This document shows, one piece after another, positions 6,984-14,167 of a DNA stretch of 36,757 nucleotides. The notes beneath the pieces are model-generated. The model was not told the origin of the DNA. It ran no database searches and saw nothing but the letters and a program-made list of their open reading frames with translations. How positions within the stretch are numbered: position 1 is the stretch's first letter; every line of letters starts with the position of its first letter. Both the position numbers and the translations under genes were made by a program. This DNA comes from a virus: positions 1 through 36,757 of the IMG/VR virus record IMGVR_UViG_3300030104_002167; one strand, written 5' to 3'.

Positions 6984-9069
6984 TTGTTTGTTGTTGTTTA
7001 TTAAAGAATTGATCTTGTCCTTTTACTATCTGTTGCATTAGATTACCAGAAGATTTTAGATCTTCTGCTTCTAACATAGATCTTCGTTTCAATTCCAGTT
7101 CATCAATTTTGGATCCATATTTAAGTTCAATTTCTTTTATCTTTAATTCAAAGTCTAAAAGATTTTGTCTCATTTCTGCCTCAATACGTTTAACTTCAGT
7201 TTCAGCTTTAAGCTGTGCTCTTTGGTTTTCACCTTGAACCTGTGCTAGAGTTACTTTTTCAAACTCTGTTGGAGGTTTAGGTGGAAGTTGAGGCATTTGT
7301 TGTGCTCCTACATCTGGATCCATAAAGAAAGGTTCTATACTATTTAGACCTGCATTTTCAACTAATTTCTTTAAAGAATTATAAATATTTCTTAAATTAA
7401 CCATTGGACCATAAACATTCTGTTGAAGGTTTATAGCTTGCATTTGTCTTTCTAGAATAGCATTAAGCAAGATCAATTGTTGTTCTTTTGATCCTGTACC
7501 TAATCCAACATGGACTGTAACATTAACTCTGTCTTTCCACTCGTAAGGTCTCATAGGTATATACTTACCTCTAATTCTTACGATCTTTTCTTTTTGTTGA
7601 TATTTACATACCAACTCAAATATTTTTAAAGCTAAATCTTTAACACCAGTTTCTGCAAAGATTCTAGCAATCAACTCCATTCTCATTTGAGATTGAGTTA
7701 AAACTTGGTTCATACCAGTTGCTGTACTATTGTTTAAAGAATCTGGATTTAATCCTTGTGATGTTTTACTAACACCAGTTCTAGTTTCTTTAACAGCATC
7801 TAAGTATGCTAACATACCACTAGCTTGATCTGTAATAGGTTGTGCCTGTATAGGCATCATAACATTTTGAGGTGGTTGTTTAGTTCTAACAATTCCTCCA
7901 GGACGATTTGTAAGTAAGTCGTCCATAGCTACTTGACCATCTTGTATAGCAACTCTGTTATTATTTGTTAGATACATATTATCTAACATTTGTCTCATAA
8001 CAGTAGATTTAATTAATTGAATATCTTCTACTAGCTCTGCAATAGATCTTCCATGAAATCTGTGAGGCATGATAACTGGAGTCATAGATATAAAAGGTAT
8101 TGTATCTACTTCTTCAATATCTAATAATTTTTTAGCATCTCCTGCTACAGTTATTTTACATAACTCTGCTTTACCATCATTGTTTAGATCCATTCTAATG
8201 TAGCATTCATGTACTAATACATCATTAGTAGATTTATCTCCATCTGATAAACCATGTGAGAAATCTATATTTTGATGTCTTGTAAATTTATCTTCAGTAA
8301 AATAATCAGTATCACCAGTTGGTAATCCTTCAACTAAATCTCTATCATATCCCATTTCAACTAATTCAGTTTTAGTTTTAGTTGTTCTATGACAAACGAA
8401 GTTAGCTGAATTAATATCTTTACATCTTCTTTCAATTAAAAATTCTTCAGGAGGAACTGGTTCTATTCTTACTTGTCCATATAATTTTGTTCTATGAATA
8501 ACTACATCATGCAGTTTTACTTCATCTATTTCTTTACCTCTATCATCAGTGATAGATTCTTCATATTCTGAATGGTTTTTAACTTTTACTTGAGGATCTG
8601 AAACAAGATCTTCAAACTCATCATCTGTTAATCTTGTATATTCTTCTCTTTCAATCTTTTGGGAATCATCCCAATAAATTTTTAAAATTCCATTTTTTTG
8701 GATAAGTGCATCTTTAAATGCTGTATATAATGCTGTAAAGCCATTGTTTTCTTTTAAGAAGATATAATTAATGTAATCAGAACATTGTCTTGCCATTTCT
8801 TCATCTTCAGGTCCAGTGCCTTCGCAAGCAAATACATTATCTCCTGAAGTAAATATCTTCATAAGAGATGGCATTAAACTTTCTACTGTATCCATTACAT
8901 CATTAGAAACAACTTGAGAACGTCCTTCTTGTTCATTACCAAGAGGCATTCCTAAATAATATTCTAATGATTTCTTTCTTCTCGATACTAGCTCTCCACC
9001 AATGTAACCTGATGAACTATGTATTTCTCTTGCTAGTATTGATAATATTTCTTGTTGTGATTTTTTCAT
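6913..9069 (-). CDS. Portal protein
   Basis: 718 residues, starting MKKSQQEILSILAREIHSSS. Portal features: an N-terminal SRRKKSLEYYLGMPLGNEQEGRS-like wing entry, VSNDVMDTVESLMPSLMKIF, the central IELVEDIQLIKSTVMRQMLDN-type stem helix, and a long Gln/Glu/Lys-rich coiled coil from about 620 to the end. The length matches the P22/SU10-type portal class. It forms the twelve-subunit ring at the capsid vertex through which DNA enters. It is followed on the operon by scaffold and capsid and preceded by TerL, whose stop it overlaps by four bases. Confidence 0.9.
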   Translation of the reverse strand: MKKSQQEILSILAREIHSSSGYIGGELVSRRKKSLEYYLGMPLGNEQEGRSQVVSNDVMDTVESLMPSLMKIFTSGDNVFACEGTGPEDEEMARQCSDYINYIFLKENNGFTALYTAFKDALIQKNGILKIYWDDSQKIEREEYTRLTDDEFEDLVSDPQVKVKNHSEYEESITDDRGKEIDEVKLHDVVIHRTKLYGQVRIEPVPPEEFLIERRCKDINSANFVCHRTTKTKTELVEMGYDRDLVEGLPTGDTDYFTEDKFTRHQNIDFSHGLSDGDKSTNDVLVHECYIRMDLNNDGKAELCKITVAGDAKKLLDIEEVDTIPFISMTPVIMPHRFHGRSIAELVEDIQLIKSTVMRQMLDNMYLTNNNRVAIQDGQVAMDDLLTNRPGGIVRTKQPPQNVMMPIQAQPITDQASGMLAYLDAVKETRTGVSKTSQGLNPDSLNNSTATGMNQVLTQSQMRMELIARIFAETGVKDLALKIFELVCKYQQKEKIVRIRGKYIPMRPYEWKDRVNVTVHVGLGTGSKEQQLILLNAILERQMQAINLQQNVYGPMVNLRNIYNSLKKLVENAGLNSIEPFFMDPDVGAQQMPQLPPKPPTEFEKVTLAQVQGENQRAQLKAETEVKRIEAEMRQNLLDFELKIKEIELKYGSKIDELELKRRSMLEAEDLKSSGNLMQQIVKGQDQFFNKQQQTNGQQGKTSQGGQESRTTPKRSPA

Positions 9070-10367
9070 ACTACGTATTTCGTGTCTATGTTAATTGGTT
9101 TATCCCATTCTGTTGTATCTAATGGTTCTGACACACATCCATATCTAAAACTATCTGCTGCGTGTGAGCACCAATCGTGTAAAGGTTTATTTTTAAAAAC
9201 CTGATTTTTCTCATCCCATTGTTTTCTATATTGCCTTAATGAGTCTAATCCTACTTTACATTTTTCTCTATCAAACCAACAGTTAGGCAATGTGTTTCTT
9301 ACAGATTCTATTCCATGATCAACTTCTAATTTAGGAGCTACTTCAAAATCTATTCCTAATTCGTTTGCTACTTCTAATCTAGATTTTCCAGTTCCTAATT
9401 CTCTAGCCATTATATCGTGAGGTGCTATATGATTTGAATAAGCATATCCTTTATCAGATAACATATCAGCATAATGAGCTAAACTTTCTCCACTTGTCTC
9501 ATAATAATCTACTAGGTGTACCTCTTGTCCAACTCTTTGTGCAAACCAAATAGCTGTACTGTCTCCGATCCCCAAATCCCACCAGGTTTCCACACCTACA
9601 TTTTCATCTACAGGCACGTAGCCAATTCTTCCATCATTATCAGCTTTGGTTATTAGTCGACCATAATAACTTCCTGACACTGCTGCAGTAAAAGAGCATT
9701 CAAACTCTTGATCAAACTGCTCAGGTGTCATAATAGAACGTGCCTGCTCCAGTTCCTCATCTGGAATTACTTTAGTGTCTGAAGATTTATATAGTTTCCC
9801 ATACCAATCTTTATGACCTCTTAAGGCATAATCATAAACTTCCCAGAATTGATTATGACCCATTGGTGTACCGATAAATAAAACCCATCCTAATTTATCT
9901 GCCACTGCAGGTCTGATAATCTCTGTCCAAACTCTAGGAGACATGATAGCGTATTCGTCTAAGACTACTCCATCAAATCCCATTCCTCGAATTGAATCTG
10001 GATTATCTGCACCAAATATTTGAATACGTGATCCATTAAATAGATCTATTCTTAATTCAGTCTCGTTCCTACTACCACCCCAATGCATTAGAGGCTTCGT
10101 ATAAAATTTTAAATATTCCCAAGCAATAGATTTACCTTGTCTATATGTGGGAGCTATAAATGCACATAAACTTCTAGGTTTACCTGCTGCTGTTTTTATT
10201 AATTCGTTAATTGATAATACTGATTTACCAAATCGTCTATGACAAACTAAAACACTAAATCTTTTTAAATTATCGTGAACTGCTCTTTGATATTCTCGAG
10301 GTTTATATGGAACCTCAATTACTTTAACTTTCTTTTTGCCATTGGACTTTGATTTCGATTGGTTCAT
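9066..10367 (-). CDS. terL: Terminase large subunit (packaging ATPase/nuclease)
   Basis: 433 residues. Walker A is CHRRFGKS (42-49), Walker B VVLDEYA with D137/E138, and the coupling motif FIGTP at 164-168. The RNase-H-like nuclease domain shows WWDLG (D264), LVDYY (D287), a PHD (D318) and HDWCSHAADSFRYG (D398, D405). It pumps DNA into the head and cuts concatemers, together with the small subunit and portal. It is slightly short for the family but has all key residues. It overlaps the small-subunit gene by 44 bases and the portal gene by four. Confidence 0.95.
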   Translation of the reverse strand: MNQSKSKSNGKKKVKVIEVPYKPREYQRAVHDNLKRFSVLVCHRRFGKSVLSINELIKTAAGKPRSLCAFIAPTYRQGKSIAWEYLKFYTKPLMHWGGSRNETELRIDLFNGSRIQIFGADNPDSIRGMGFDGVVLDEYAIMSPRVWTEIIRPAVADKLGWVLFIGTPMGHNQFWEVYDYALRGHKDWYGKLYKSSDTKVIPDEELEQARSIMTPEQFDQEFECSFTAAVSGSYYGRLITKADNDGRIGYVPVDENVGVETWWDLGIGDSTAIWFAQRVGQEVHLVDYYETSGESLAHYADMLSDKGYAYSNHIAPHDIMARELGTGKSRLEVANELGIDFEVAPKLEVDHGIESVRNTLPNCWFDREKCKVGLDSLRQYRKQWDEKNQVFKNKPLHDWCSHAADSFRYGCVSEPLDTTEWDKPINIDTKYVV

Positions 10368-10668
10368 CAGATCCTATCTTAGATGTTGTACTTGCTAGTC
10401 GTGGATGAACATAAGGTGCTGCTTTTTCAGCTGCGTACATTTTACGTTCAGGTGCACTTGCAGGATTATTTAACACAGATAGAAGATAATCTAAAGGAGA
10501 ATGTTGGTATTTAACTGCCATTTCTTCCATAGATTTCCACAGCTTTTTAGTCTTAGCTCCAAAAGGTCTACCAGCTCCAGGTCTTTTACCACCATGTTCA
10601 CCACAGCATTTAGTATCCTTTTTAGGTTTTTCAACTTCGTTTTCGTATGTTTTATCTTCTTCAACCAT
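10324..10668 (-). CDS. Probable terminase small subunit
   Basis: 114 residues. The segment GGKRPGAGRPFGAKTKK (about 26-42) is a DNA-binding start common to terminase small subunits, and LLSVLNNPASAPERKMYAAE and KAAPYVHPRLAST match the helical region of this group. It lies directly upstream of and overlaps terL. It has a short Cys pair (KCCGEHGG) near residue 20. The call is good by position and motif, but the structure would need confirmation. Confidence 0.8.
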   Translation of the reverse strand: MVEEDKTYENEVEKPKKDTKCCGEHGGKRPGAGRPFGAKTKKLWKSMEEMAVKYQHSPLDYLLSVLNNPASAPERKMYAAEKAAPYVHPRLASTTSKIGSDEPIEIKVQWQKES

Positions 10669-10934
10669 TAAATTATCTTTCTTCCTCTTTTATCAAATTG
10701 TCTAAATTTAGGAAATTTTAATCCTTTTTGAGTATTAGCTACTTTTTTTATAGCTGAAGGTACAAATGCTAATGCTGTAGCTGATATAGGATGTTTAAAA
10801 GCAAATTTAGCTAATCCACCAATAGCTCTTGGCAAAGTCTTACCTAAGAACCTTTGTTCTCTAGTAGTTTTTTTGCTAATTTTTTTAAAAGTTTTTTTTA
10901 ACTTTTGTTTATAATTACCATTAACGTTTGTCAT
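10668..10934 (-). CDS. Small basic protein (88 aa), possibly membrane-touching
   Basis: Starts MTNVNGNYKQKLKKTFKKIS. The N-terminus is very Lys-rich, followed by a moderately hydrophobic centre (FAFKHPISATALAFVPSAIK) and a basic end. It overlaps its neighbours by one base each (TAATG type). It resembles other basic proteins around the terminase genes here (11044-11406, 11919-12188), which share a basic-hydrophobic-basic layout. No known family recognised. Confidence 0.65.
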   Translation of the reverse strand: MTNVNGNYKQKLKKTFKKISKKTTREQRFLGKTLPRAIGGLAKFAFKHPISATALAFVPSAIKKVANTQKGLKFPKFRQFDKRGRKII

Positions 10935-11032
10935 TAGTATTTAACTTTTTTTCCTTTTTTCTTAGCATACGATTTAGCTTTTTTCTTACCAGCTTTAGTG
11001 TATGCGAACTTTTTTTTTCCTACTTGTGGCAT
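10934..11032 (-). CDS. Micro-protein of 32 aa, marine-phage type
   Basis: ATG at 11032, TAA overlapping the next ATG at 10934. The product starts MPQVGKKKFAYTKAGKKKAK and ends SYAKKKGKKVKY. The pattern MP-VGKKKF-YT-KG-AAK is familiar from many marine phages. About 40% of residues are Lys. A ribosome site AGGAAA lies upstream. Function unknown. Confidence 0.78.
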   Translation of the reverse strand: MPQVGKKKFAYTKAGKKKAKSYAKKKGKKVKY

Positions 11033-11043
11033 ATTTTTCCTTT

Positions 11044-11406
11044 CTATATATTATAAAAATCAAAAGTTTTTTTATCTAAAACTCTTATTTTTTTACCTTT
11101 TTTTCTTTGAGAAATCATATAATCTCTAGCTCCTTGTTTTTGAGATTTATATTTAGGACTATATAATTTTGCCATTGAAGGCACAAATCCTAATTCACCT
11201 TTAGTTCCTTTGGTAATATGTGAGGAAGTAAATACTGCAACTTCAGGTGTTTTAGTTTTTACCATTTTATAACCACCATATCCTAATGCAGCTACAGAGG
11301 TAGCTCCAAAAGCATCGGCAGCCAAACTTCTTTTTGAACTTTTTTTATAATATTTTGTAATTTTATTGCCCAAATTTTTAGCTATTGAGATTCCTGCCTT
11401 TATCAT
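11044..11406 (-). CDS. Hypothetical basic protein (120 aa)
   Basis: Starts MIKAGISIAKNLGNKITKYY. Contains a Gly/Ala-rich possible membrane segment (SLAADAFGATSVAALGYGGY, about 27-46) and a basic C-terminal half (KSQKQGARDYMISQRKKGKK). Overlaps the upstream gene by four bases (ATGA). Not recognised. The hydrophobic segment followed by a polar domain would suit a minor virion or membrane protein. Confidence 0.65.
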   Translation of the reverse strand: MIKAGISIAKNLGNKITKYYKKSSKRSLAADAFGATSVAALGYGGYKMVKTKTPEVAVFTSSHITKGTKGELGFVPSMAKLYSPKYKSQKQGARDYMISQRKKGKKIRVLDKKTFDFYNI

Positions 11407-11639
11407 CTTAATAATCCTTGTTGTGCAGCCATTCTTGAGTTCGGCATAGGCATATTTCCACCTGGACGCTGACCCATTGCTGCCATTTGTGGGTTATTAG
11501 CTTGTTGTAATAAACCCTGTTGTTGTTGCTTTGCCATTTCAGGCAGTAATTTAGCTTTTATGATTAATTGTAGCTTCTGCTGCTCCTCTGGAGACAGTCT
11601 AATCATTTTATCTGCTAATTTTTCTAAACTTTTGCTCAT
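11403..11639 (-). CDS. Hypothetical Gln/Met-rich protein (78 aa)
   Basis: Starts MSKSLEKLADKMIRLSPEEQ. The N-terminal half is helical (QQKLQLIIKAKLLPEM); the C-terminal half is low-complexity Gln, Met, Pro and Gly (QQQQGLLQQANNPQMAAMGQ). Overlaps neighbours at both ends. Similar small proteins are seen near terminase genes of marine phages. Function unknown. Confidence 0.68.
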   Translation of the reverse strand: MSKSLEKLADKMIRLSPEEQQKLQLIIKAKLLPEMAKQQQQGLLQQANNPQMAAMGQRPGGNMPMPNSRMAAQQGLLR

Positions 11640-11791
11640 TATAATACCGATTTATAATCCTTTAATTTTGCTTTTGCACGAAATTTCGGATCTTTTAGAT
11701 TTTTGCTAAATTGATCACGTTTCTTCCAGCTCTTTTTTAAAGTTTTAGCTGAAAGTGCTTTGATCACTGGATGCATTAAGTAGCTTTTCAT
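11639..11791 (-). CDS. Small basic protein (50 aa)
   Basis: ATG at 11791 overlaps the stop of the upstream gene (ATGA); its TAA overlaps the next ATG. The product starts MKSYLMHPVIKALSAKTLKK and ends KDPKFRAKAKLKDYKSVL. Basic and helical, no Cys. The tight overlaps at both ends support it as a real gene. Not recognised. Confidence 0.68.
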   Translation of the reverse strand: MKSYLMHPVIKALSAKTLKKSWKKRDQFSKNLKDPKFRAKAKLKDYKSVL

Positions 11792-11919
11792 CTGCCTTGT
11801 CCTCTGTATTTTTTATAATTACGTTTTTCGTGCTTGTTCATTCGTTTTTTATGTCTGCCTATCTTTGGTTTAGTAGACTCGACATAGGTATTAACACCCC
11901 ATTTAGGTGCTTTTGCCAT
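11788..11919 (-). CDS. Small basic protein (43 aa), marine-phage type
   Basis: ATG at 11919, TGA at 11788-11790. Starts MAKAPKWGVNTYVESTKPKI, then GRHKKRMNKHEKRNYKKYRGQGR. The ending NKHEKR-YKKYRGQGR is highly characteristic and recurs in marine phage genomes. Strongly basic, probably binds nucleic acid. It overlaps genes on both sides by 1-4 bases. Confidence 0.78.
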   Translation of the reverse strand: MAKAPKWGVNTYVESTKPKIGRHKKRMNKHEKRNYKKYRGQGR

Positions 11920-12188
11920 TAGTCGCTATCAAATATATCATAACCTATAGCACCACCTAATGCTGCTGAAGATTTAGGATATTTTTTAATGTATTTTTTG
12001 GCTAACTTAGTACCTTTGTGTGTCTTTTGTGACGCACCTGTAATAAATTTGCTAGTGTTAGTAAGATTTTTTTTTGCAGCGAGATTTGATACTGTTTTTG
12101 TTGTTTTACCTATCTTAGCTTTAGCTCCATATAGAGTTCTAAGTATTCTAAGCCCTACTGATCCTGCTTTTAATGCTGCTGGTATCAT
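11919..12188 (-). CDS. Hypothetical basic protein (89 aa), first gene of the leftward operon
   Basis: Starts MIPAALKAGSVGLRILRTLY, is rich in Lys and Thr, and ends with a small hydrophobic stretch (SSAALGGAIGYDIFDSD). A good ribosome site AAAGGAG precedes the ATG. It is the first gene after the divergent control region, so it marks the start of the long late transcript. Family not recognised. Confidence 0.68.
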   Translation of the reverse strand: MIPAALKAGSVGLRILRTLYGAKAKIGKTTKTVSNLAAKKNLTNTSKFITGASQKTHKGTKLAKKYIKKYPKSSAALGGAIGYDIFDSD

Positions 12189-12211
12189 TTTTTGCTCCTT
12201 TATTGTTAATT

Positions 12212-12249
12212 AAACCCCCCTTTGGAGAGTATCTGTATAAAACCCCCCT
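12212..12249. repeat. Direct repeat of AAACCCCCCT
   Basis: AAACCCCCCT occurs at 12212-12221 and again at 12240-12249, 28 bases apart. Runs of six C are striking in such AT-rich DNA. On the minus strand they read AGGGGGGTTT, flanking a TATAC-like element upstream of the leftward operon. They may be binding sites for a regulator or for the terminase. Confidence 0.6.
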
Positions 12250-12350
12250 ATTTGCACATTCGACATGAATGTCGATGTTGCAGGGGTGAATTCAAAACCC
12301 ATCAAATTCTTATTGATGGAAGCATTTGCTCGGCTTCGCCTCGCAATTGT

Positions 12351-12368
12351 CAAATCGTAAACGATTTG
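12351..12368. repeat. Perfect 8-bp inverted repeat
   Basis: CAAATCGT (12351-12358) and ACGATTTG (12361-12368) flank two bases. The tight spacing suits a dimeric repressor operator or a cruciform better than an RNA hairpin. The Cro/CI-type regulator encoded at 13822-14166 is a possible partner, by inference only. Confidence 0.6.
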
Positions 12369-12384
12369 TCTTTATTGTTTGTTT

Positions 12385-12424
12385 AATTATTAATCGCTAT
12401 CGCTAGTGATAGCGATAAATAATT
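12385..12424. repeat. Long inverted repeat (16 paired bases)
   Basis: AATTATT (12385-12391) and ATCGCTATC (12393-12401) pair with GATAGCGAT (12408-12416) and AATAATT (12418-12424), with one A-A mismatch and the six-base loop GCTAGT. It is the strongest dyad in the control region and could be an origin or operator element. Confidence 0.65.
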
Positions 12425-12494
12425 GTTATTGTGTGTTTGGTAATTGGTAACTCCAGCTTGTCTGTTGATTATCGATTACCGAATATACCTCAAC

Positions 12495-12537
12495 CTATTG
12501 ATAGTATTGACTAACTTGATAGTCAGTATTTCAATAG
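12495..12537 (+). promoter_or_regulatory. Inverted repeat overlapping a possible early promoter
   Basis: CTATTGA (12495-12501) pairs with TCAATAG (12531-12537), and inside it TGACTA (12508-12513) pairs with TAGTCA (12520-12525). TTGACT at 12507-12512 resembles a -35 box; 17 bases later TTCAAT (12530-12535) is a poor -10. The early operon starts 54 bases further on. An operator overlapping the early promoter is a reasonable reading, but the promoter match is weak. Confidence 0.4.
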
Positions 12538-12590
12538 ATACATAAATAAGTGCTAATTCAAGGGTTATTGAAGGCACTAGAAAGGAAGAT

Positions 12591-12719
12591 ATGTTAAGTA
12601 CAATAGTATTAAGTCTATTAGCTATATGGTTATCTATAGTTATTATAGGTCAGTTAATAGGATTTGGTGTAGGTTATAGTATATATAAATCTTTAACGCC
12701 AGAAAAGGATGGTAAATAG
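12591..12719 (+). CDS. Small membrane protein (42 aa), first early gene
   Basis: ATG follows the ribosome site AAAGGAAG. The product starts MLSTIVLSLLAIWLSIVIIG. One membrane helix covers about residues 4-30, followed by a short polar tail ending PEKDGK. It is the first gene of the rightward early operon and is followed one base later by another small membrane protein. Function unknown; an early membrane-acting peptide such as a superinfection or host-takeover factor is possible. Confidence 0.68.
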   Translation: MLSTIVLSLLAIWLSIVIIGQLIGFGVGYSIYKSLTPEKDGK

Positions 12720-12720
12720 T

Positions 12721-12876
12721 ATGTTGTTATTAGGTCTATTAAGTAGCTTTGTAATAGCATTTCTAGGTGTTGTATTAATGTTACACTTTGATCCAATGCT
12801 TGGAATAATATTAGCTATTACAGGTTGTGTATGTGTATTAAGGGTTATGTATCATATACAGGAATATAGAAAATGA
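12721..12876 (+). CDS. Small membrane protein (51 aa)
   Basis: Starts MLLLGLLSSFVIAFLGVVLM, with two hydrophobic segments (about 2-21 and 27-43) around a short FDPM turn, and a polar end HIQEYRK. Stop overlaps the next ATG (ATGA). With the preceding gene it makes a pair of early membrane peptides. No family recognised. Confidence 0.68.
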   Translation: MLLLGLLSSFVIAFLGVVLMLHFDPMLGIILAITGCVCVLRVMYHIQEYRK

Positions 12877-13067
12877 TTCCTTACAATATACTACAAGAAG
12901 TAGATATGGATTCTCATAGATATGGTAGTTATTACTCTAATGTTTATGAGTTTCCATTCCCTGAAATGCCTATTCTGAAAGAAAGAGATAAAGAGATGAA
13001 TAGGTTATTAAGAAAACCAATTATCACTATGCGTAGTGATAGTAATAATTGTCAGAAAGGAGAATAA
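12873..13067 (+). CDS. Hypothetical protein (64 aa)
   Basis: Starts MIPYNILQEVDMDSHRYGSY, Tyr- and Pro-rich in the first half (YEFPFPEMPIL), charged in the second. Coupled to the previous gene by ATGA. Not recognised. No membrane segment. Confidence 0.6.
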   Translation: MIPYNILQEVDMDSHRYGSYYSNVYEFPFPEMPILKERDKEMNRLLRKPIITMRSDSNNCQKGE

Positions 13068-13068
13068 T

Positions 13069-13248
13069 ATGACAACTAAACCAATGTTTAAAGAACGTAG
13101 TCCTGAAGAAAGAGCTAATCATGTAGCTAGTAAGACTATGTATCTTAATAAGTCTACATATGCTGATCTTCAATTTGTTAAGAGATTAGTTATTAAACTA
13201 GCAGAAAATCAAAAGCTAGATATTGAAGCTATTAAGAAAGACATATAA
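13069..13248 (+). CDS. Hypothetical small protein (59 aa)
   Basis: Start chosen at 13069, where GAAAGGAG lies at a good distance; the longer frame from 13036 overlaps the previous gene and has no such site. Starts MTTKPMFKERSPEERANHVA; contains KTMYLNKSTYADLQFVKRLV, which resembles small ribbon-helix-helix or helical regulators, but the match is weak. It is followed at once by a hairpin. Confidence 0.62.
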   Translation: MTTKPMFKERSPEERANHVASKTMYLNKSTYADLQFVKRLVIKLAENQKLDIEAIKKDI

Positions 13249-13257
13249 TAATTAGCT

Positions 13258-13285
13258 AACGCCTGTCGCCTTTTAGGCAGGCGTT
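13258..13285 (+). other. Intercistronic hairpin A
   Basis: AACGCCTG (13258-13265) pairs with CAGGCGTT (13278-13285); CCT/AGG inside the loop can extend it. An A-run, not a T-run, follows, so it is not a classical terminator on the plus strand. It shares its left flank TAGCTAAYGCCT with hairpin B at 14771-14798. Possible RNase processing site, attenuator or stabiliser. Confidence 0.55.
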
Positions 13286-13303
13286 GCCTATTAAAAAAAT
13301 TCG

Positions 13304-13521
13304 GAAAGGATATAGAGAGTATGAAAATAAAAGATAAACTAGATGCTCTTGTGAAAGAAAGAGTAGATTATGTAAGAGAGCTAGTCATAAAAGATAGATA
13401 TGATGAACTTTATGAAGTAATTTTTAATAATTTTGGATTTGACAAATTAAGTGAAGCAGAAATTGAAGAACAGTATGAAGAATATATAAAAGAATAATCA
13501 AGAAAGGATATAGAGAGTATG
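13304..13521 (+). repeat. Duplicated gene leader (two copies of a 20-base block)
   Basis: A block of 20 bases, GAAAGGATATAGAGAGTATG, appears at 13304-13323 and again at 13502-13521. Each copy contains the ribosome site GAAAGGA and an ATG. The first drives the 58-residue gene at 13321. The second is followed by overlapping ATGs at 13519 and 13523, in different frames. It suggests a past duplication of the leader. Confidence 0.7.
13321..13497 (+). CDS. Hypothetical acidic helical protein (58 aa)
   Basis: Starts MKIKDKLDALVKERVDYVRE; ends with an acidic helix SEAEIEEQYEEYIKE. Preceded by the duplicated leader carrying GAAAGGA. All helical and charged. No family recognised; small acidic early proteins can mimic DNA or bind host enzymes, but nothing here proves it. 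Confidence 0.65.
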   Translation: MKIKDKLDALVKERVDYVRELVIKDRYDELYEVIFNNFGFDKLSEAEIEEQYEEYIKE

Positions 13522-13522
13522 T

Positions 13523-13822
13523 ATGTTCAAAGTAATACTAAAAAACAAATTCAGAGAAAGGAAGATAGATCTAAGCGTAGCAGTAAGAGTGATGTATAAA
13601 CAGAAGTTTACAGGATCTATTCAACAAGAACATATTAAATGGTGGAAACCATATTGGATTAAACCAATAATGCTCAAAATACTCTATCCAAAGCAAGGGT
13701 GGATAACGTTAGTTAAAGTATTTAGAGAGGGTAAGCCATCAGTAAGAGTAATAACTCGACCAATCAGCTCCGACAAGCGAGAGCTGCTTGTTCTTAAACA
13801 TAATTATGGAAAGGAGGACTAA
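13523..13822 (+). CDS. Hypothetical basic protein (99 aa)
   Basis: Starts MFKVILKNKFRERKIDLSVA. Basic, with an aromatic centre (HIKWWKPYWIKPIMLKILYP). A competing ATG at 13519 in another frame gives only 26 codons and is judged not to be the gene. The stop overlaps the start of the regulator gene, giving coupled translation. Not recognised. Confidence 0.62.
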   Translation: MFKVILKNKFRERKIDLSVAVRVMYKQKFTGSIQQEHIKWWKPYWIKPIMLKILYPKQGWITLVKVFREGKPSVRVITRPISSDKRELLVLKHNYGKED

Positions 13823-14166
13823 TGGGTAAAAGACCAAAAGGTGAGTTGGAACTATTTAAATTTATAGGACAACAAATCAAAAAAGCTAGAATTGGTGATA
13901 AAGTAGGTCATACAATTATGACTCAAACTACACTAGCGAATGCTATAGGAGTAACGTTCCAACAAGTGCAGAAATACGAAAAAGGAACTAATAGAGTACC
14001 TATAGATAAGTTATTAGCAATAGGTATTAAAACTAAAATAGAAGATATTAATTACTTTTTACCACATAATATTACTAAAGAAGATAAAATTGAAGTTTTT
14101 AGTAATTTATCAAAACCTGGTGAACGCACAGATATAAGTTCAATAGAAGATATGGAGGTGAAATAA
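13822..14166 (+). CDS. Cro/CI-type helix-turn-helix regulator
   Basis: 114 residues. The HTH lies at about 34-66: TQTTLANAIGVTFQQVQKYE then KGTNRVPIDKLLAIG, an XRE-type pattern in which TTLANAIGV is helix 2 and TFQQVQKYEKG the recognition helix. A ribosome site AAAGGAGG precedes it. It is the only clear transcription factor in the early operon. It may act on dyads in the control region at 12351-12537 (inference). The C-terminus is acidic and probably mediates dimerisation or is disordered. Confidence 0.88.
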   Translation: MGKRPKGELELFKFIGQQIKKARIGDKVGHTIMTQTTLANAIGVTFQQVQKYEKGTNRVPIDKLLAIGIKTKIEDINYFLPHNITKEDKIEVFSNLSKPGERTDISSIEDMEVK

Positions 14167-14167
14167 A

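Larger units (their letters stand above)
12189..12590. promoter_or_regulatory. Divergent control region with a hairpin array
   Basis: No gene is visible in these 402 bases. They separate the leftward structural operon from the rightward early operon. They hold two copies of AAACCCCCCT, and dyads at 12261-12274 (CGACAT/ATGTCG), 12299-12319 (CCATCAA/TTGATGG), 12326-12346 (TTGC-GGC/GCC-GCAA), 12351-12368, 12385-12424 and 12495-12537. Promoters for both directions must lie here; a replication origin or packaging signal is also possible. No consensus DnaA box was seen by eye. Confidence 0.75.

Noticed and set aside
13519-13599. 26-codon frame from ATG at 13519
   Set aside because: Short, no similarity to anything, and competes with the 99-codon gene four bases later; kept only as a possible leader.
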